Part shown: one piece after another, positions 13,681 to 25,156 of the stretch | Layout of the letters: each line of letters opens with the position of its first letter | Position numbering within the stretch: position 1 is the first letter of the stretch | Assembly: GCF_017591425.1 (NCBI RefSeq) | Contig: NW_024465655.1 | Span: forward strand, 991,501-1,055,500 | From: Ochotona curzoniae | Taxonomy: Eukaryota; Chordata; Mammalia; Lagomorpha; Ochotonidae | Direction of reading: 5' to 3' | DNA: 64,000 nucleotides | Program-made: the position numbers and the translations under genes | The notes under the pieces: model-generated | Told to the model about the DNA's origin: nothing | What the model saw: the letters and a program-made list of their open reading frames with translations, nothing else | Databases searched by the model: none

Positions 13681-13845
13681 CAACTGGGACATTTGGGAGG
13701 TTGGGTGTGGCTTTCCCCTTTAACTCTCCCCTTCCCCCAGAGACAAGAATAAATAGAGAATTTGGAAACAATTTCACCCACTTTTTCCTAGCCCTCAATC
13801 CTTCCCACCCTGGTCAACCATGCAATCATCATCAAAAATAAAAGT
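13681..13845 (+). mobile_element. L1-like 3' end fragment
   Basis: G-rich start (GGGAGGTTGGGTGTGG), then TTTCCCCTTTAACTCTCC, and ends with CCACCCTGGTCAACCATG and AAAAATAAAAG. It matches the end of the composite element and the minus-strand fragment near 62 kb. Confidence 0.55.
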
Positions 13846-14827
13846 AGACAAACCAAAGAGATTGCAAATGCACAAAGCCAGCAACTTTCTGACTTAGCCA
13901 TATGAGGACTCTGTCTACAGCACCATGCTGGGAGCTCTCCCCATGACAGCGAATCCACCAACACGCTTCTTACCAAGTCTACACTGTGCCTCTCCGCAGA
14001 TCCGATCTGCCTTTCCAATAAAAACAACCTGAGAAAAATATATTCTAGAAATCATTCAGATATGGAAGAGAATTTATTTAATATACATCTCCCTGGCACA
14101 GGAGGATCCTCCTGACGTTTTGTAAATTGCTTTAATAAATTACCCAACGTGATTTTGTGAGAAAGTTGGTGATCAGGATTGACACACAGGATCACAAAGG
14201 GATAAATGAGAAATAATACAACCTTCTGAGCATCTCCCAAGAGGCAGGAATCAACTGCATTTTATGATCAAAGTGACTTCTCTCTTCAGTTCCATCTCTT
14301 ATTTTCTGAAAAACAGTTTTTTCCCTGAATCAAGTTACAAATAATCCTGACTTATCTTCCCATTCCTGACATCACAGCCACGTGCTTTATCGTGTGTCTA
14401 TTTCTATTACTTGGAGTAGACCACACTTACTCAGCCAGGTACTCCAGTGACCTCATACTCAAAAAATGCTAGCAAGTGAAGAACAACAGTGGAGCCACGA
14501 CTTCACTGTTTCCCATGTCATTTCCCGAAAGCACTTCTCCCAAGCACGAATGCTTCATGGTCAGTTCTTGCCCGGTCTAATCAGAACAGAAGAAAATTGC
14601 GGGGGTTGTATTACAGCTCACTGGACACTGTGTGCTTCTAAGCTCAACACTGAGAATGCTTGATAACCAGAGTAAACTGATAGGCTAACATTTAAAAATG
14701 TATATTTTAATAAGCATAAAGTATATAAACAATTAGGTAAGCTTGTGGTGAAGCTGACCGAGATACATAAATTAGGAGATATGGATGTCCATCTAAAGGT
14801 TCCATATTTTATGATTTTTACAGAATA

Positions 14828-14884
14828 TTTATTAAAGTTGTTGCATATACAATTTTCCACGTGTCATTTTAGGAGTCCTTTATT
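14828..14884 (-). terminator. MRPS36 poly(A) signals
   Basis: Minus-strand AATAAA at 14879-14884, 50 nt past the MRPS36 stop, and a second at 14828-14833. Either gives the short 3' UTR expected for this gene. Confidence 0.65.
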
Positions 14885-14933
14885 GTACAGACAAGTCTTC
14901 TTTCTGTCTGGTGACAAGCAGCAGCCACGGTGA

Positions 14934-17900
14934 TTATTCGGGACCTCCTCGCTGAAAATGAAAACATAAAACAGTAAGCTTCAATTGTAAATTGAGCAAG
15001 TAAATGTTTTCATGGCCACCAGCCAATTTCCACACTTTTAAGTGAATTACCTCAAGTTCTTTAAAATCAGTTTCAGGTTTCTCCTGGCTTTGGAACATTC
15101 ACTGATACAGTATCATTTCAGATCTGGAAGGAATTCAACGCTGACCTAGGCGACCTGCCTCCATTTACCTTGGGACAGTTACTGGGCCTGGTGGTCAGGA
15201 TGTTACTGACCCACATGGCTGCACGTGAGTTCAATGCTAGCACCTGCTCCCAACTAGAGGGTCTTGCTGGTGTAGACCCTGGCAGGAGGCAGCTGTAGCC
15301 TGAGCGGCTGCATCCCTGTAACCTACACGGAAGAGCTGGGTTAACTTCCTCCGATCCCAGCTCAGCTCAGCTCAGCCCAGCCGAGCTTAGAAGTTCAGCG
15401 CACAGACCTGTGGATGGAAACTCTGCTTCCCAAGTAAGTAAGCTGAAACAATCCTGTCTCAGAAGCCCTTTGCACTTGGAAGATTACGGAAGACTCAGTC
15501 ATTCTCATCAAGTGGCTGCATCTACTGCTGATTCATGCAGAGATGAGGCTGTGGCCCGGGTCTGGCATACTTGCTCCTCTCTGTCAGCTGTGACCACATT
15601 TGACAAGACAATGTGAAAATGCGAACAGTATATACATCAGCAAATAAAACTGTGAAAGCCAAAATGTTTTGCTAAGTCCTAAGATAAAACAACATACCCA
15701 GGGCCCAGCAAGGAAGCCTAGTGGCTAAAATTCTTGCTTTGTAGGATCCATATGGGTGCTGGTTCATGTCCCAGCTGCTCCACTTCCCATCCAGCTCCCT
15801 GCCTGTGGCCTGGGAAAGCAGTCGAGGATGGCCCAAAGCCTTAGGACCCTGTACCCACGTGGGAGACCTGGAGGAAGCTTCTGTCTCCTGGCTTATGATT
15901 GGCTCAGCTCCACTTGGGGAGTGAACCAACTGATGGAAGATCTGTTTCCCCTTCTCTCTGCAAATCTGCCTTTCCATGAGGTACAGCCTTCCGCAGCGAG
16001 CAGTCGCATGTTCTCCATCATAGGGAGATGGTCTCAGCCATTGCACACCTTGGTGTGGGCTAAACCTTTCCACCCCCTGGGCCCTCCCTGCCGCTCCTGC
16101 AACCAGGCCGCTGTGGCCGTGGAAGAGTACAGTTGCGAATATGGCTCCATGAAGTTTTCTGCACTGCGGAGCTTTGGTGGGGTCCTAAGTCGTGGGCTGA
16201 CACGCACTGCTCTGATTGCCCTGAATCTATGAAGTGCCGAGTGCAGGTTGACCCTCGGCAGTATGAGGGTATGTTTAATGGATTCTCAGTCACACTCACA
16301 GAGGATGGTATTCATGGTCTGGCTAAGGACGGGCCCTGACTTTGACCAGCTGCTCCATGCAGGGGCTCTGCAAGCTTGCTTTTCTGAAGTCTTCCAAGTG
16401 CTGTGCAGCAGCACGTACCATCTCACCGTTACGGGCTTAACTCTGGAAGCTGCCAAGGTTCCGATTCAAAGCCAGCCAGGTGATGTTACACTGTGATGGA
16501 TGCAGCCCCCAAAACGTGAAAGGAAGAAGGGCTAAACGCGTCCTACAAGGGCGCTGCTCCCCTGCGGATGAGGCAGATCTCAGCTGCCGTGGTGAAGTGT
16601 GCCTGCTTGGGACACACTGTGGAGGCCGTGGACAAGCTTGCGGTTCCAGAGCCCTGCAGTGACTGTGCAAGGGCGGACAGCTGGCTGGAACTTCTGCTGC
16701 AGCTTACAGAGCTGGTGTCATGTGTAGCTGCGTCTCCCCCTGCCGACTGTGCTGTCTGTGTTGAGTAAGGAGAAGGGGGGCGGTGTTTCTCAGGTTCTCC
16801 AGAGACGTGCATTGAAAGGTGCGTGAAAGGGACCGTGTGCTTGCACTGGCATGACTGGTACCCTGACTGCCCTACAGCGAGCGGTTCATCCGTGACTCAG
16901 CGAAGGTCTGCTTCAGGCCGCCTCGCCCCTGCCCCTCCGAGATGCCAGTCTCTGAAGAAGCAGCTTGAGTTAACCCAGGAGACAGGTCAAGGCACACGTG
17001 GATTGCATCTGCTTGCTGATCAGTGTTGAACAAAGTGCAAAAGGGAGAACTTTTATGCATAGACAATGTAGGGAACTGTCTCTTCCTAAGTACTGTATAA
17101 CCTTGCTTAAGGCAAGAGTTTGAAACTTACTATACTATTGAAATAAACCTCTATCTTCATGAAAAAACAAAACAAAAAACTGCCTTTCCAATGGAAAAAA
17201 AAATCCTTAAAGAGAGAAAATAACGGGCCCGGCGCGGTGGCGCAAGTGGTTAAGGTCCTCGCCTTCCACGCCCGGGATCCCATATGGGCGCCAATTCTAT
17301 CCTGGCAGCCCCGCTTCCCTTCCAGCTCCCTGCCTGTGGCCCGGGAAAGCAGTGGAGGATGGCCCAAGGCTTTGGGACCCTGCACCCACGTGGGAGACCC
17401 AGAAGAGGCTCCTGGCTTCGGATCGGCATAGCATCGGCTGTTGCACTCACTTGGGGAGTGAATCATCGGACGGAAGATCTTCCTCTCTGTCTCTCCTCTC
17501 TGTATATCCGCCTTTCCAATAAAAAAATAATAAAAATAAATCTTTAAAAAAAAAAAAAAGAGAGAAAATAACGCACCTGGATAAACTCCATTTCCTCCTG
17601 AGGTACGGGTTTCCTTCTGTATTTCTGTGGCAGTGACTTGATGATTTCTGCAGTGTCTGGGGGGCCCTGGTACATCAGCAAGCCTGGCGACCTACTCCCC
17701 GGGGCGTGCTGTGCGGAGGAGTGAGGCAGGCCTGTGGCTCTCGAAGCTTCCGACACTGAAATGATACAACAGCCTAATTAGGTAAATCGTCCTGGTGTGG
17801 AATAAGGAGGTAGTTTTAAGTAGGTAAATCCCAAAAGTGAGTAATAATAAGTTTGAAAATGATTTATACTTAATGGAGTTCAACACATGATGTGTGAACT

Positions 17901-20900
17901 ATGTCACTGGCATGATTGTCATGAAAGCCCACGTGGGACGACACATGGTGGAGTTTATATGTAAGAAATCGGCAAACACAAATAATTCTTCAATATACCG
18001 AGTCAGCATTGTGGCACAGCTGGTTCAACCGCTGCTTGCAACGCCAGTAGCCCACAGTGCAGTGCTGGTTCCACTCCTGCTCCAGCTCCCTGCTGATGTC
18101 CTTAAGGACGCAGAAGGCGCCCACGTGCTCAGTGGAGACCAGGATGGAGGTCCTGGCTCCTGGCCTTGTTGTGGCCCACATCTGGCTGCTGCTGCCACTG
18201 GCGGAAGTGAACCAGCAGAGAGGAAGTTCTCTTCCCTTTCTCTCCCTCTCGGCTGTTTTTTCAAACAAACACACTCCAGGTGCTGGCACTCTGGCGCAGG
18301 CTCAGCTGCTGTGTGCAGTGCTGGCAGCCTCGGTTTGAGTTCTGGCCGCTCTACTTCTGATCCAGTTTGCTGCTAATGTGCCCACGTGGCAGACTCTCTC
18401 ACCCCCCCCCCTTCCCTGCCTCTTGCTTTCTGTCAGTCTTTCCAATAAATAATAATAAGAAAAAAAAAGCAGTAATTAAAAATCACTGCTTATAGAATCT
18501 TAAGAAAGCACAACTTACCATTGGGCTTAGGATTATCTCTCCGGTCGGGAAACCTTATTAACGGGGTATGTGGCTTGACTACCTACAGAAAAAATAACAC
18601 GCGTTAAAAGGAATCTCATTGGCTAAAGAAGCAATTGTCACTGAGCCTCATCAAAAGATAACTTTGTTGAGATAACTATGACAGCAACATTCCCTAATTT
18701 TTCCTAATCAGGGAAGCTGCTCTATGAATTATAACTTGCTAACCTTTCATTCATTCATAGTTTCATACTTTGTGTCTCACGAGACTTTGTAATGCGTTGC
18801 CAACTGATGTCAAAATAACCCACTAGGAGCCAGCACTACGAGGTAATAGGACAAGCTGGCATCTCACATGGGCACTGCTCCACTTCCGACCCAGCTCCCT
18901 GCTAACACGCCTGGGAAGCAATGGAAGATGGTCCAAGTACGTGGGCCCTTTCCCCCAAGTGGGGCAGCTGGAAAGGGCTGCCGGCTCTCAGCGAGCCTAG
19001 CCTTGGCATTATAAGCATATGAGATGGGAGACAGCAATCTCTCTCTCTCTTGCTTTCTCTTTCTGCTTCTCCCTTCCTATAACTGTGTCTTTAAAATCAA
19101 ATTAATAAAACTGAAAAATTTCATGAAGAAAACATCATTTTATGTTGCACGACTTATTAGTAAGAAAGGATGTGTGCTGACTTGAATTGAGTGTGGTTTC
19201 CTCACTAGGTCAATATCGGACAGTCCAGGATTGGATCAATTAGGTAAACAGCATCTTTTCTGACTACATAAGTAACACTCGAAAAAATTTGCAGAAAAAT
19301 GTCAGGAAGCCGAAAGAAATGACTGTAATCCCAAACCCAGATACAACAGATAAAAAGCACTTGGTAACCTTTAGTCTTTTTCCCGTTCCTATAGAAACAT
19401 ACTTGTTTCGAATATGTTTTTATGACCGACCCTGAAGAGTACGAACATTTCGTCCCTAACATTCTCGAGGGTGCTACAGAAGGCTTTAAATATTAATATG
19501 AAAACATTTCAGTATGCAATGCCAACGAACAGAGCATAATTTTCAACTACAGTGACGTCTAGGCTGCTGTGTGAACCATGGAACTAAGGCGTGTTCTCTG
19601 GCAATCTCTGTTCCTACGTCCATCTCAGCATATCACACGTCAGCCAGCAGGCTTGCTGGGGCAGCCCGAGGGCCCGACACCCTAATCCTGCTGTTGCGAC
19701 AAAGTGCTAGAATACATTCTTGTTCTCAACACGGAAGGATGCCCAACTCCTCAGGGTTACAAACCAAGGGAAAAACCTCACTTTTCTGTTGATTTCCTGG
19801 TTCCCGTCTTTCATAACCAACCCTCCTGCCACTGTCCTATTTCAGTGTCTGAGAATGCCCCAGTTTTCAGAGTTCACACTCTCCCTTGGCATGCAAAGGC
19901 CTGTCCCCTAGCGGCCTCTGGTTCCTCCGGCAGGACTGCCTCCCCAGACATCCTGAAGTGCCTGTCACCCCCCTGACAGACCCTGCTGCCGCCAGCCCCA
20001 CTGCCACCGCCGAGGACTCTGTCCCACTTTACTCGCGAGCCTGTCCTCTGGCTGCTACGCCGTTAAAACAGCTCAAGTGTCACTCTTCTCTAAGCGACTT
20101 TCCTCGATTCCGAGCTCTGACTTAAAAACTGCTCCTTGGCATTTTCTGCCCGAGCGATAAACCATTACGGGAGCAAGCGAAATCTTGGAAAAGCGAGCAT
20201 TCCTGAAACACGGTAAACGCTCACACATTTGTCAAATGCAGGAACAGACTATTTCTAAGTTATAACTAACTTGGGGCCAGTGGCACACGTACATGGAGGT
20301 CTACTTAATCCCAAAGCACAAAAGTCGCACAGGAAGAATCCAATATTGCTTTTCTGAGCTTGAAAACAATACAGCCGCCTTATAAGTTCCTGCTGTGATA
20401 TTACCTTGTGATAGGACAAACCCTCCACGTACAGAAAGGATTATACACCCGCCGCTGCGCTTCATCAGCAACAGTCTTATTCCATCATTCCCTTCCGACA
20501 TAAATCTCATCTCACCGATTACAACTTTTGTGTCAATGACAGACAAGGATGTTTATTGAGTCACACTCCAATGGTTTTGTCAAATCCAACAAATTACGAA
20601 GCTCTGTTTCTCCGCCTTTCAAATAAATAAATCTTTAAAAAAGTTTTTTTTTGCCCCAGCTGTGGGTAAGTGTCCGGGTTGCCTTGTACCTCGGCAAATG
20701 TTAACTGCTGGGAGCAAGCAGCCAGGAGCTGGCAGGCATGCTGGGCCTGGTTAATGCCTCATTTGTGTTAACTCTACCAGTGTATCAGCAGAGTTCCTTA
20801 TTCTTTATTTACTTTAAGAAAAAAAAATGTGGGGAGGTTGTTGTGGGTCAGGGGGCCAGGGCACGCCACTTGGTGCCAGGCAGGGAGGCTGCAGTGGCCT

Positions 20901-23900
20901 GGGGAAGGAGTTCTGGGATGCCTTGGAGGAGAGTGGCTGATGACATGTTCGACAGGGAAGGAATGACCTCTCCAGGCCACCGCACTCGCAGGTGGGTACA
21001 AGAAGCGAGATGGAGCGGTTTCGAAGGGGGGAACCAGAGGGCATGCCTGGGTCAGGAGCGGGCCTACTAGGGGGACCTCGGGGATGTCCCTGCTGGTCAA
21101 CTGCTTCCACAGGTGAGCATCATAAGAGCTGGGACAGGGGGCGGGCTGGTCCAGGCAGGACTGCAGTACTCAGCAGCTGGCACTGGGCTGAATCAGGGGG
21201 CAGGCCAGACTGCACTAGGCTGGTGCACCCACTGGCACGAGAGAAAGTCAGAATGGGCAGACTGTGCCTCTGCAGCAGCTGCCAAGTGCAGGACTGGGTG
21301 CAAGTCATGTCAGGCCGGACTGCAGCATCCCGTAAAAGGCGCAGAATACCGGGTTGGTAGCATGCGTGGCAGGGGAACGTTGGGTACTCCCTTGCTAGGC
21401 TGTATTCTCTGCTGGTGAGCATGAGAACAAGGGCTAGGGCAGGCCAGGCTGGGCTGAGCTAAGTTGCAGCACCCATGGGTGTGCACAAGAGCTGGGTGTG
21501 ACATGGGCCGGGCCGGGCTAGGCTACAGCAGGAGCTGGAAAGCACAACTGGGGCTGAGGGTGGGCCTGGTGCGGGTTACGGGGGTTGCCCCCGACCAGAT
21601 CACAGTACCAGATCACAGTACCTGTTACTATGCAGGAGGACCAGGTACGTGAAGTATGGGGCTGGGGCAGAACTGACCCTGCAGCTAAATCCACCAGCAT
21701 GTGGTATGCGCACTGGCTGGTTCAATGTGACAGACCGCACCCGATCCTGCACTGGCTGGCACATACCAGTCAAGCCAGGAGTGTTTTCTTGGGGAATTCC
21801 CCAAATAGACCACTGGACTCAGACCCTGGCCACAGGGGAAAAAACATCACAGGCTGTGAGGTCTGACCTTGGAGTGCGTGTGTCAGGACCGGGGCTCCTC
21901 AGCTGCTGATGCCAGTGGACGGCTCGCCCAGAGGCCAGCTCGGTTGGCCAGCAGGGGGCATCAACTGCCTTGTCGGAGCTTTTGTTCCTGGGTCTGTGAA
22001 TGTGCCCAGGTGGACTTTGCCAACCAGAAGACCTGAGAAAGATTTTCTCAACCCTGGAGAAACGAAACCAACAACTTCTTGGAAATATCCAAGTCACTCA
22101 GGTAACACCCTCAGAGCATTCTTTCCACTGGGGGGTTCCTGTGTATCAAAGCACCATCCCCCATCTCAGGGCGCTAATGTAGTTCAGTGGCTCCTTCCTC
22201 CTACATCCCTGCAGACACAAAAGGGGGAAAAAAAAATGAAAACATCTGACCCTCCCCACTGTAATCAGAAGGTGACATGGGTATGCATCCCTCTCAACTA
22301 TATAAACAATATTAAAAATAAAATTTACAACCTGGTGCCATAGCCTAGCAGCTAAAGTCCTCGCCTTGCATGAACTGGGATGTGTGCAGGTTCTAATTCC
22401 AGGTTCTAATCCTGGCAGCCATGTTTCCCTTCCAGCTCCCTGCCTGTAGCCTGGGAAAGCAGTGGAGGATGGCCCAGTGCCTTGGGACCCTGCACCCCAA
22501 CTGAGAGACTCAGAAGAAACTCCTGACTCTTGCCTTTGGATTAGCTCAGCTCCAGCTGTTGCAACCACTTGGGGAGTGAACCAGTGGGTGGAAAATCTTT
22601 CTCTCTGTAAATCTGCCTTTTCAATAAAAATGCATCTTTAAAAAATATATGTATTTGTTATGATTAGAAACTTTTTTTTAAAGTGACTGCCTAAGCTTTT
22701 TGCCTTAGGCTTATACAATTCAGTAACAATTACTAGCCATTCTAGGGGGGAAAAAATTTTTTTTTAAGATTAGGAAACCACCAAGGAAGCCAACTGAGGC
22801 TAAACCTGATGATTTTATATCAAAACTCTAACAAAACAGCCCTTGTTGGGCGAGAATGAGCAGAAGTGTGACGAAGCATTCCCAGGTGGTTTTCTACAAT
22901 AGCTCTGGCTTTCTCAAAACACTCTCCCAGGAAGTAGATGGGAATGGTTTCTGGCCTTCCAGAAAGCCAAGAAAAAACACGTCTTGAATACACAAAGCTG
23001 AGCTTGGCTCAGAGCAGCCGTTACATGTCTGATGGGATCACAGCCCACTGTGTGTCCGCCGGGATCACAGTACCTCCTGGCTGTCATGGCTCTGCACGTG
23101 CCTGTCTTCAGGATCATAGGGCAGGGCTGTGCTTCGCCTCCTGTGGCAGCTTTGGAGGAACGCCTGCAGGAGCTGGATCCTACTCATTTACTAGTATCTC
23201 AGAACTGGGAAGTGTGGCTTTTAGCACAATTCCTAATTTCTCTTAGAAGTTTTCTGAGTTCAGTGATAGCTGATCTGATACCCAAGGCATTTGTTATCAC
23301 TTACGGTTCAAAGACCCTCCACTGTGATTTCTGTTAGCTTCTTTTTTTTTTTTTAAAGATTTATTTTTATTATTTTTTTCATTGGAAAGGCGGATATACA
23401 GAGAGGAGAAACAGAGAGGAAGATCTTCTGTCCGATGATTCACTCCCCAAGTGAGCACAACAGTCGATGCTATGCCGATCCGAAGCCAGGAGCCTCTTCT
23501 GGGTCTCCCACGTGGGTGCAGGGTCCCAAAGCCTTGGGCCGTCCTCGACTGCTTTCCCAGGCCACAGGCAGGGAGCTGGAAGGGAAGCGGGGCTGCCAGG
23601 ATAGAACCGGCACCCATATGGGATCCCGGGTGTGCAAGGTGAAGGACCTTAACCACTTGCGCCACCGCACCGGGCCCCTGTAATAGTTTCTTGAAGCGTC
23701 TTTCTTCAAGAAATGGATCAACAACTAAATTCCAAGCTCTAGATCTGTCTAGCTGGCACTGAGGTCCCAACACAGAGCAGAGGGAAGCAGAGTGTGCGAT
23801 GCCTGTAAGGAGGTACCATGAATACACGATGCTTCCCGCAATGAACGCTACCATCCACAGATCGTTCCTGTCACTGTCCAGCTCACAGACTCTTTGTCCA

Positions 23901-25156
23901 TATCAGCAATGAGCTCTTCTTATGGTTGTGTCCATCTCAACCGACAGCAAAGCATGTATCCGAATAATGGACATATGGATTGCTTCTGGTTTGCAGACTC
24001 TCACAAATTCAGCTGCTGCTAACTTTTTTTCCCTATGAAAAAATTTCCAGACTTTCTGTAGCACAGGCATAGGCCCTCATTTCCCTTGGGTAACAAACCT
24101 GTGACCGTGCGGGGTCACACAGAGGTAGGTATTCCCAACATGGCTGTGCTACTTTAAACCGCGCCAGCAGCGGCTGAGGGTTGCCTGCACTCCACGTTCT
24201 CATTCCCGCTTGGTCTTTTAGATTTTCATCATGTCAGTAGCTGTACAGTATATCCTGACGTTGTGTTTTCCTTGCACATACATGTCTATCAGTGACACGA
24301 ATGGTTACCTATTACGGATGCCAGAGCTTTGTGAGGTGTGAACCAGCGACCTTGCAGACACACACGGTGAGGACATAAGTGAGGATAATTCGTGGCATTT
24401 GGGACCAAAGCCTGAGACCTAGGATTATACTCAGAAAACAACCTCAGCAACACTGCAAAAGGTCTCTTGAGAAACATTATCTGTGCCACATGAAGCACCC
24501 TTCTCCTAGCAAAGCTGGAAATGAGGCATAAACATAAAGCGTTTGAAAGATCAAAGCCTACGCTGATCCCAAACGTGGAGTAGCCAAGACCAAAGCTGTC
24601 GGAGGTCAGTGGCTGGAGCTTGGGCGAATCAGGTCGCCCCGGCTGCCTGTGCAAACTCACGACCATCTGACACAGGGTGTTCTTCTTCCATGCCCCTCGC
24701 GTGCCAGCAGCGGCCGTGGCCCAGGGCTCCCCGCGGGGCCGGCCACCCCGCCATGCCCAAGACCTTGAAGGGACGGCGGGTCAGAGCCAAGGTGCCTGTG
24801 CTCGCACGCCTCGCTTCCCATTGGCTAACGAAGCCCATCGCGGACAGCCCCGGCCGGTGACTGGCCCGCAGGCTCCCGGGGCGAGGCCTCGCAGGGACCG
24901 CGCTCCAGCGGCCGGACGCTGCACTGGGACTGCGGGGACCCCAGACCCCGCTCACTGCCCGACCCAGCGCACGCAGGGCCCCCTCGGACGCCCGCCCGCC
25001 CGCACCCCGAGGCGCCGCCGCCGGCCACGCTCAGGGCCGCGGTCACCGCGGGTCCTCGCCACCGCCTCTCCTCCCCAGCGCCCAAGGCGACCAGAGGCGG
25101 CTGAACCCCCTTACCTGAACGACCCTGCTGGCAGACGCCATCTTGCTGCCCATCAT
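14934..25156 (-). CDS. MRPS36: MRPS36 / KGD4, small mitochondrial protein (4 exons, 100 aa)
   Basis: First described as mitoribosomal protein S36, it is now regarded as KGD4, the adaptor that anchors the E3 subunit in the 2-oxoglutarate dehydrogenase complex of the mitochondrial matrix. Minus-strand exons: 25115-25156 (14 codons, MMGSKMASASRVVQ), 18519-18582 (64 nt, VVKPHTPLIRFPDRRDNPKP), 17577-17755 (179 nt, containing LLMYQGPPDTAEII) and 14934-14951 (RGGPE then TAA). Lengths total 303 nt, exactly 101 codons; human is 103 aa. Donors are GTAAGG, GTAAGT and GTGCGT; acceptors end TAG, CAG and CAG. The first of two adjacent ATGs was taken as the start, as in human. Intron 3 holds a processed SLC25A3 pseudogene and a young SINE 20 bp inside the exon 3 donor. 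The serine-rich middle of exon 3 differs most from human. Confidence 0.96.
15697..15976 (+). mobile_element. CSINE split by the SLC25A3 pseudogene
   Basis: Plus-strand SINE from GGGCCCAGCAAGGAAGCC to its CTGCCTTTCCA tail. The last bases of its A-rich tail continue after the pseudogene at 17191-17208. Confidence 0.85.
15977..17179 (+). pseudogene. SLC25A3P: Processed pseudogene of SLC25A3 (mitochondrial phosphate carrier)
   Basis: Intronless copy of SLC25A3 mRNA. Recognisable pieces in order: initial ATG near 16008 (MFS), VEEYSCEYGSMKF and FGGVLSRGLTRTA, CRVQVDPRQYEGMFNGFSVT, LCKLAF-like and EVFQVLC, MRQISAAVVKCACL, and the C-terminal RPPRPCPSEMPVSEEAA-like tail. Many frameshifts and an internal loss before LEAAKVPIQSQPG disable it. 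The YSCEYGS segment corresponds to the ubiquitous exon 3B isoform. AATAAA at about 17142 precedes an A-rich tail. An 11-bp target-site duplication CTGCCTTTCCA flanks it (15966-15976 and 17180-17190), placing the insertion in the 3' tail of a SINE. It lies in MRPS36 intron 3, antisense to that gene. Confidence 0.9.
17225..17556 (+). mobile_element. Young CSINE next to the MRPS36 exon 3 donor
   Basis: Near-consensus copy: GGGCCCGGCGCGGTGGCGCA head, tRNA-like B box GGTTCTAATCC degenerated to CAATTCTATCC, AATAAA-type A-rich tail. A 16-bp duplication AAAGAGAGAAAATAAC flanks it (17209-17224 and 17557-17572). The right copy covers intron positions +5 to +20 of MRPS36 intron 3. Confidence 0.95.
18000..18470 (+). 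mobile_element. Two adjacent old SINEs, MRPS36 intron 2
   Basis: First copy at 18000-18270 (CAGCATTGTGGCACAGCTGG onward), second at 18278-18470 (GCTGGCACTCTGGCGCAGGC to CCAATAAATAATAATAAG). They end 50 bp before MRPS36 exon 2. Confidence 0.7.
18825..19110 (+). mobile_element. Old SINE, MRPS36 intron 1
   Basis: GGAGCCAGCACTACGAGG to TGTGTCTTTAAAATCAAA. Confidence 0.7.
19111..20595. other. MRPS36 intron 1, no gene seen
   Basis: Unique or very old sequence. 19960-20160 is richer in C and CpG. No ORF with recognisable protein and no young repeat. A SINE tail fragment sits at 20600-20650. Confidence 0.6.
20660..22333 (+). mobile_element. VNTR-core retroelement, copy B
   Basis: Begins with the ~140-bp head module (CTGGCAGGCATGCTGGGCCTGG, then GTGTATCAGCAG, to about 20795), an A-run, and then the degenerate core with CAGCACCCATGG and GGGCTGGGG phrases. 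It ends AATATTAAAAATAAAATTTAC, directly followed by a SINE. It lies in MRPS36 intron 1. No coding remains of L1 seen. Confidence 0.65.
22334..22645 (+). mobile_element. CSINE following copy B
   Basis: CTGGTGCCATAGCCTAGCAG head to TTTCAATAAAAATGCATC tail; carries a short internal duplication of GGTTCTAAT(T/C)C. Confidence 0.88.
22646..23342. other. MRPS36 intron 1, no gene seen
   Basis: Unique sequence with a duplicated GGGATCACAG phrase near 23034-23070. No coding or RNA feature recognised. Confidence 0.55.
23343..23682 (-). mobile_element. Young CSINE, MRPS36 intron 1
   Basis: Near-consensus full copy from a T13 run to GCACCGGGCCCC. An open frame of about 185 codons runs through it on the minus strand but is only SINE sequence. 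Confidence 0.93.
23683..24700. other. MRPS36 intron 1, no gene seen
   Basis: Unique sequence grading into the CpG-rich flank of the MRPS36 promoter after 24600. The long plus-strand open frame at 24677-25381 reflects GC-rich sequence without stops. Confidence 0.55.

Noticed and set aside
17225..17300. tRNA-like A and B boxes in SINE heads (GGTTCTAATCC)
   Set aside because: No cloverleaf is preserved and the sequence continues into a SINE body; not tRNA genes.
23297..23854. A 185-codon minus-strand ORF
   Set aside because: Most of it is antisense SINE sequence (repeating QLPACGLGKQ-type translation seen at dozens of SINEs in the window).
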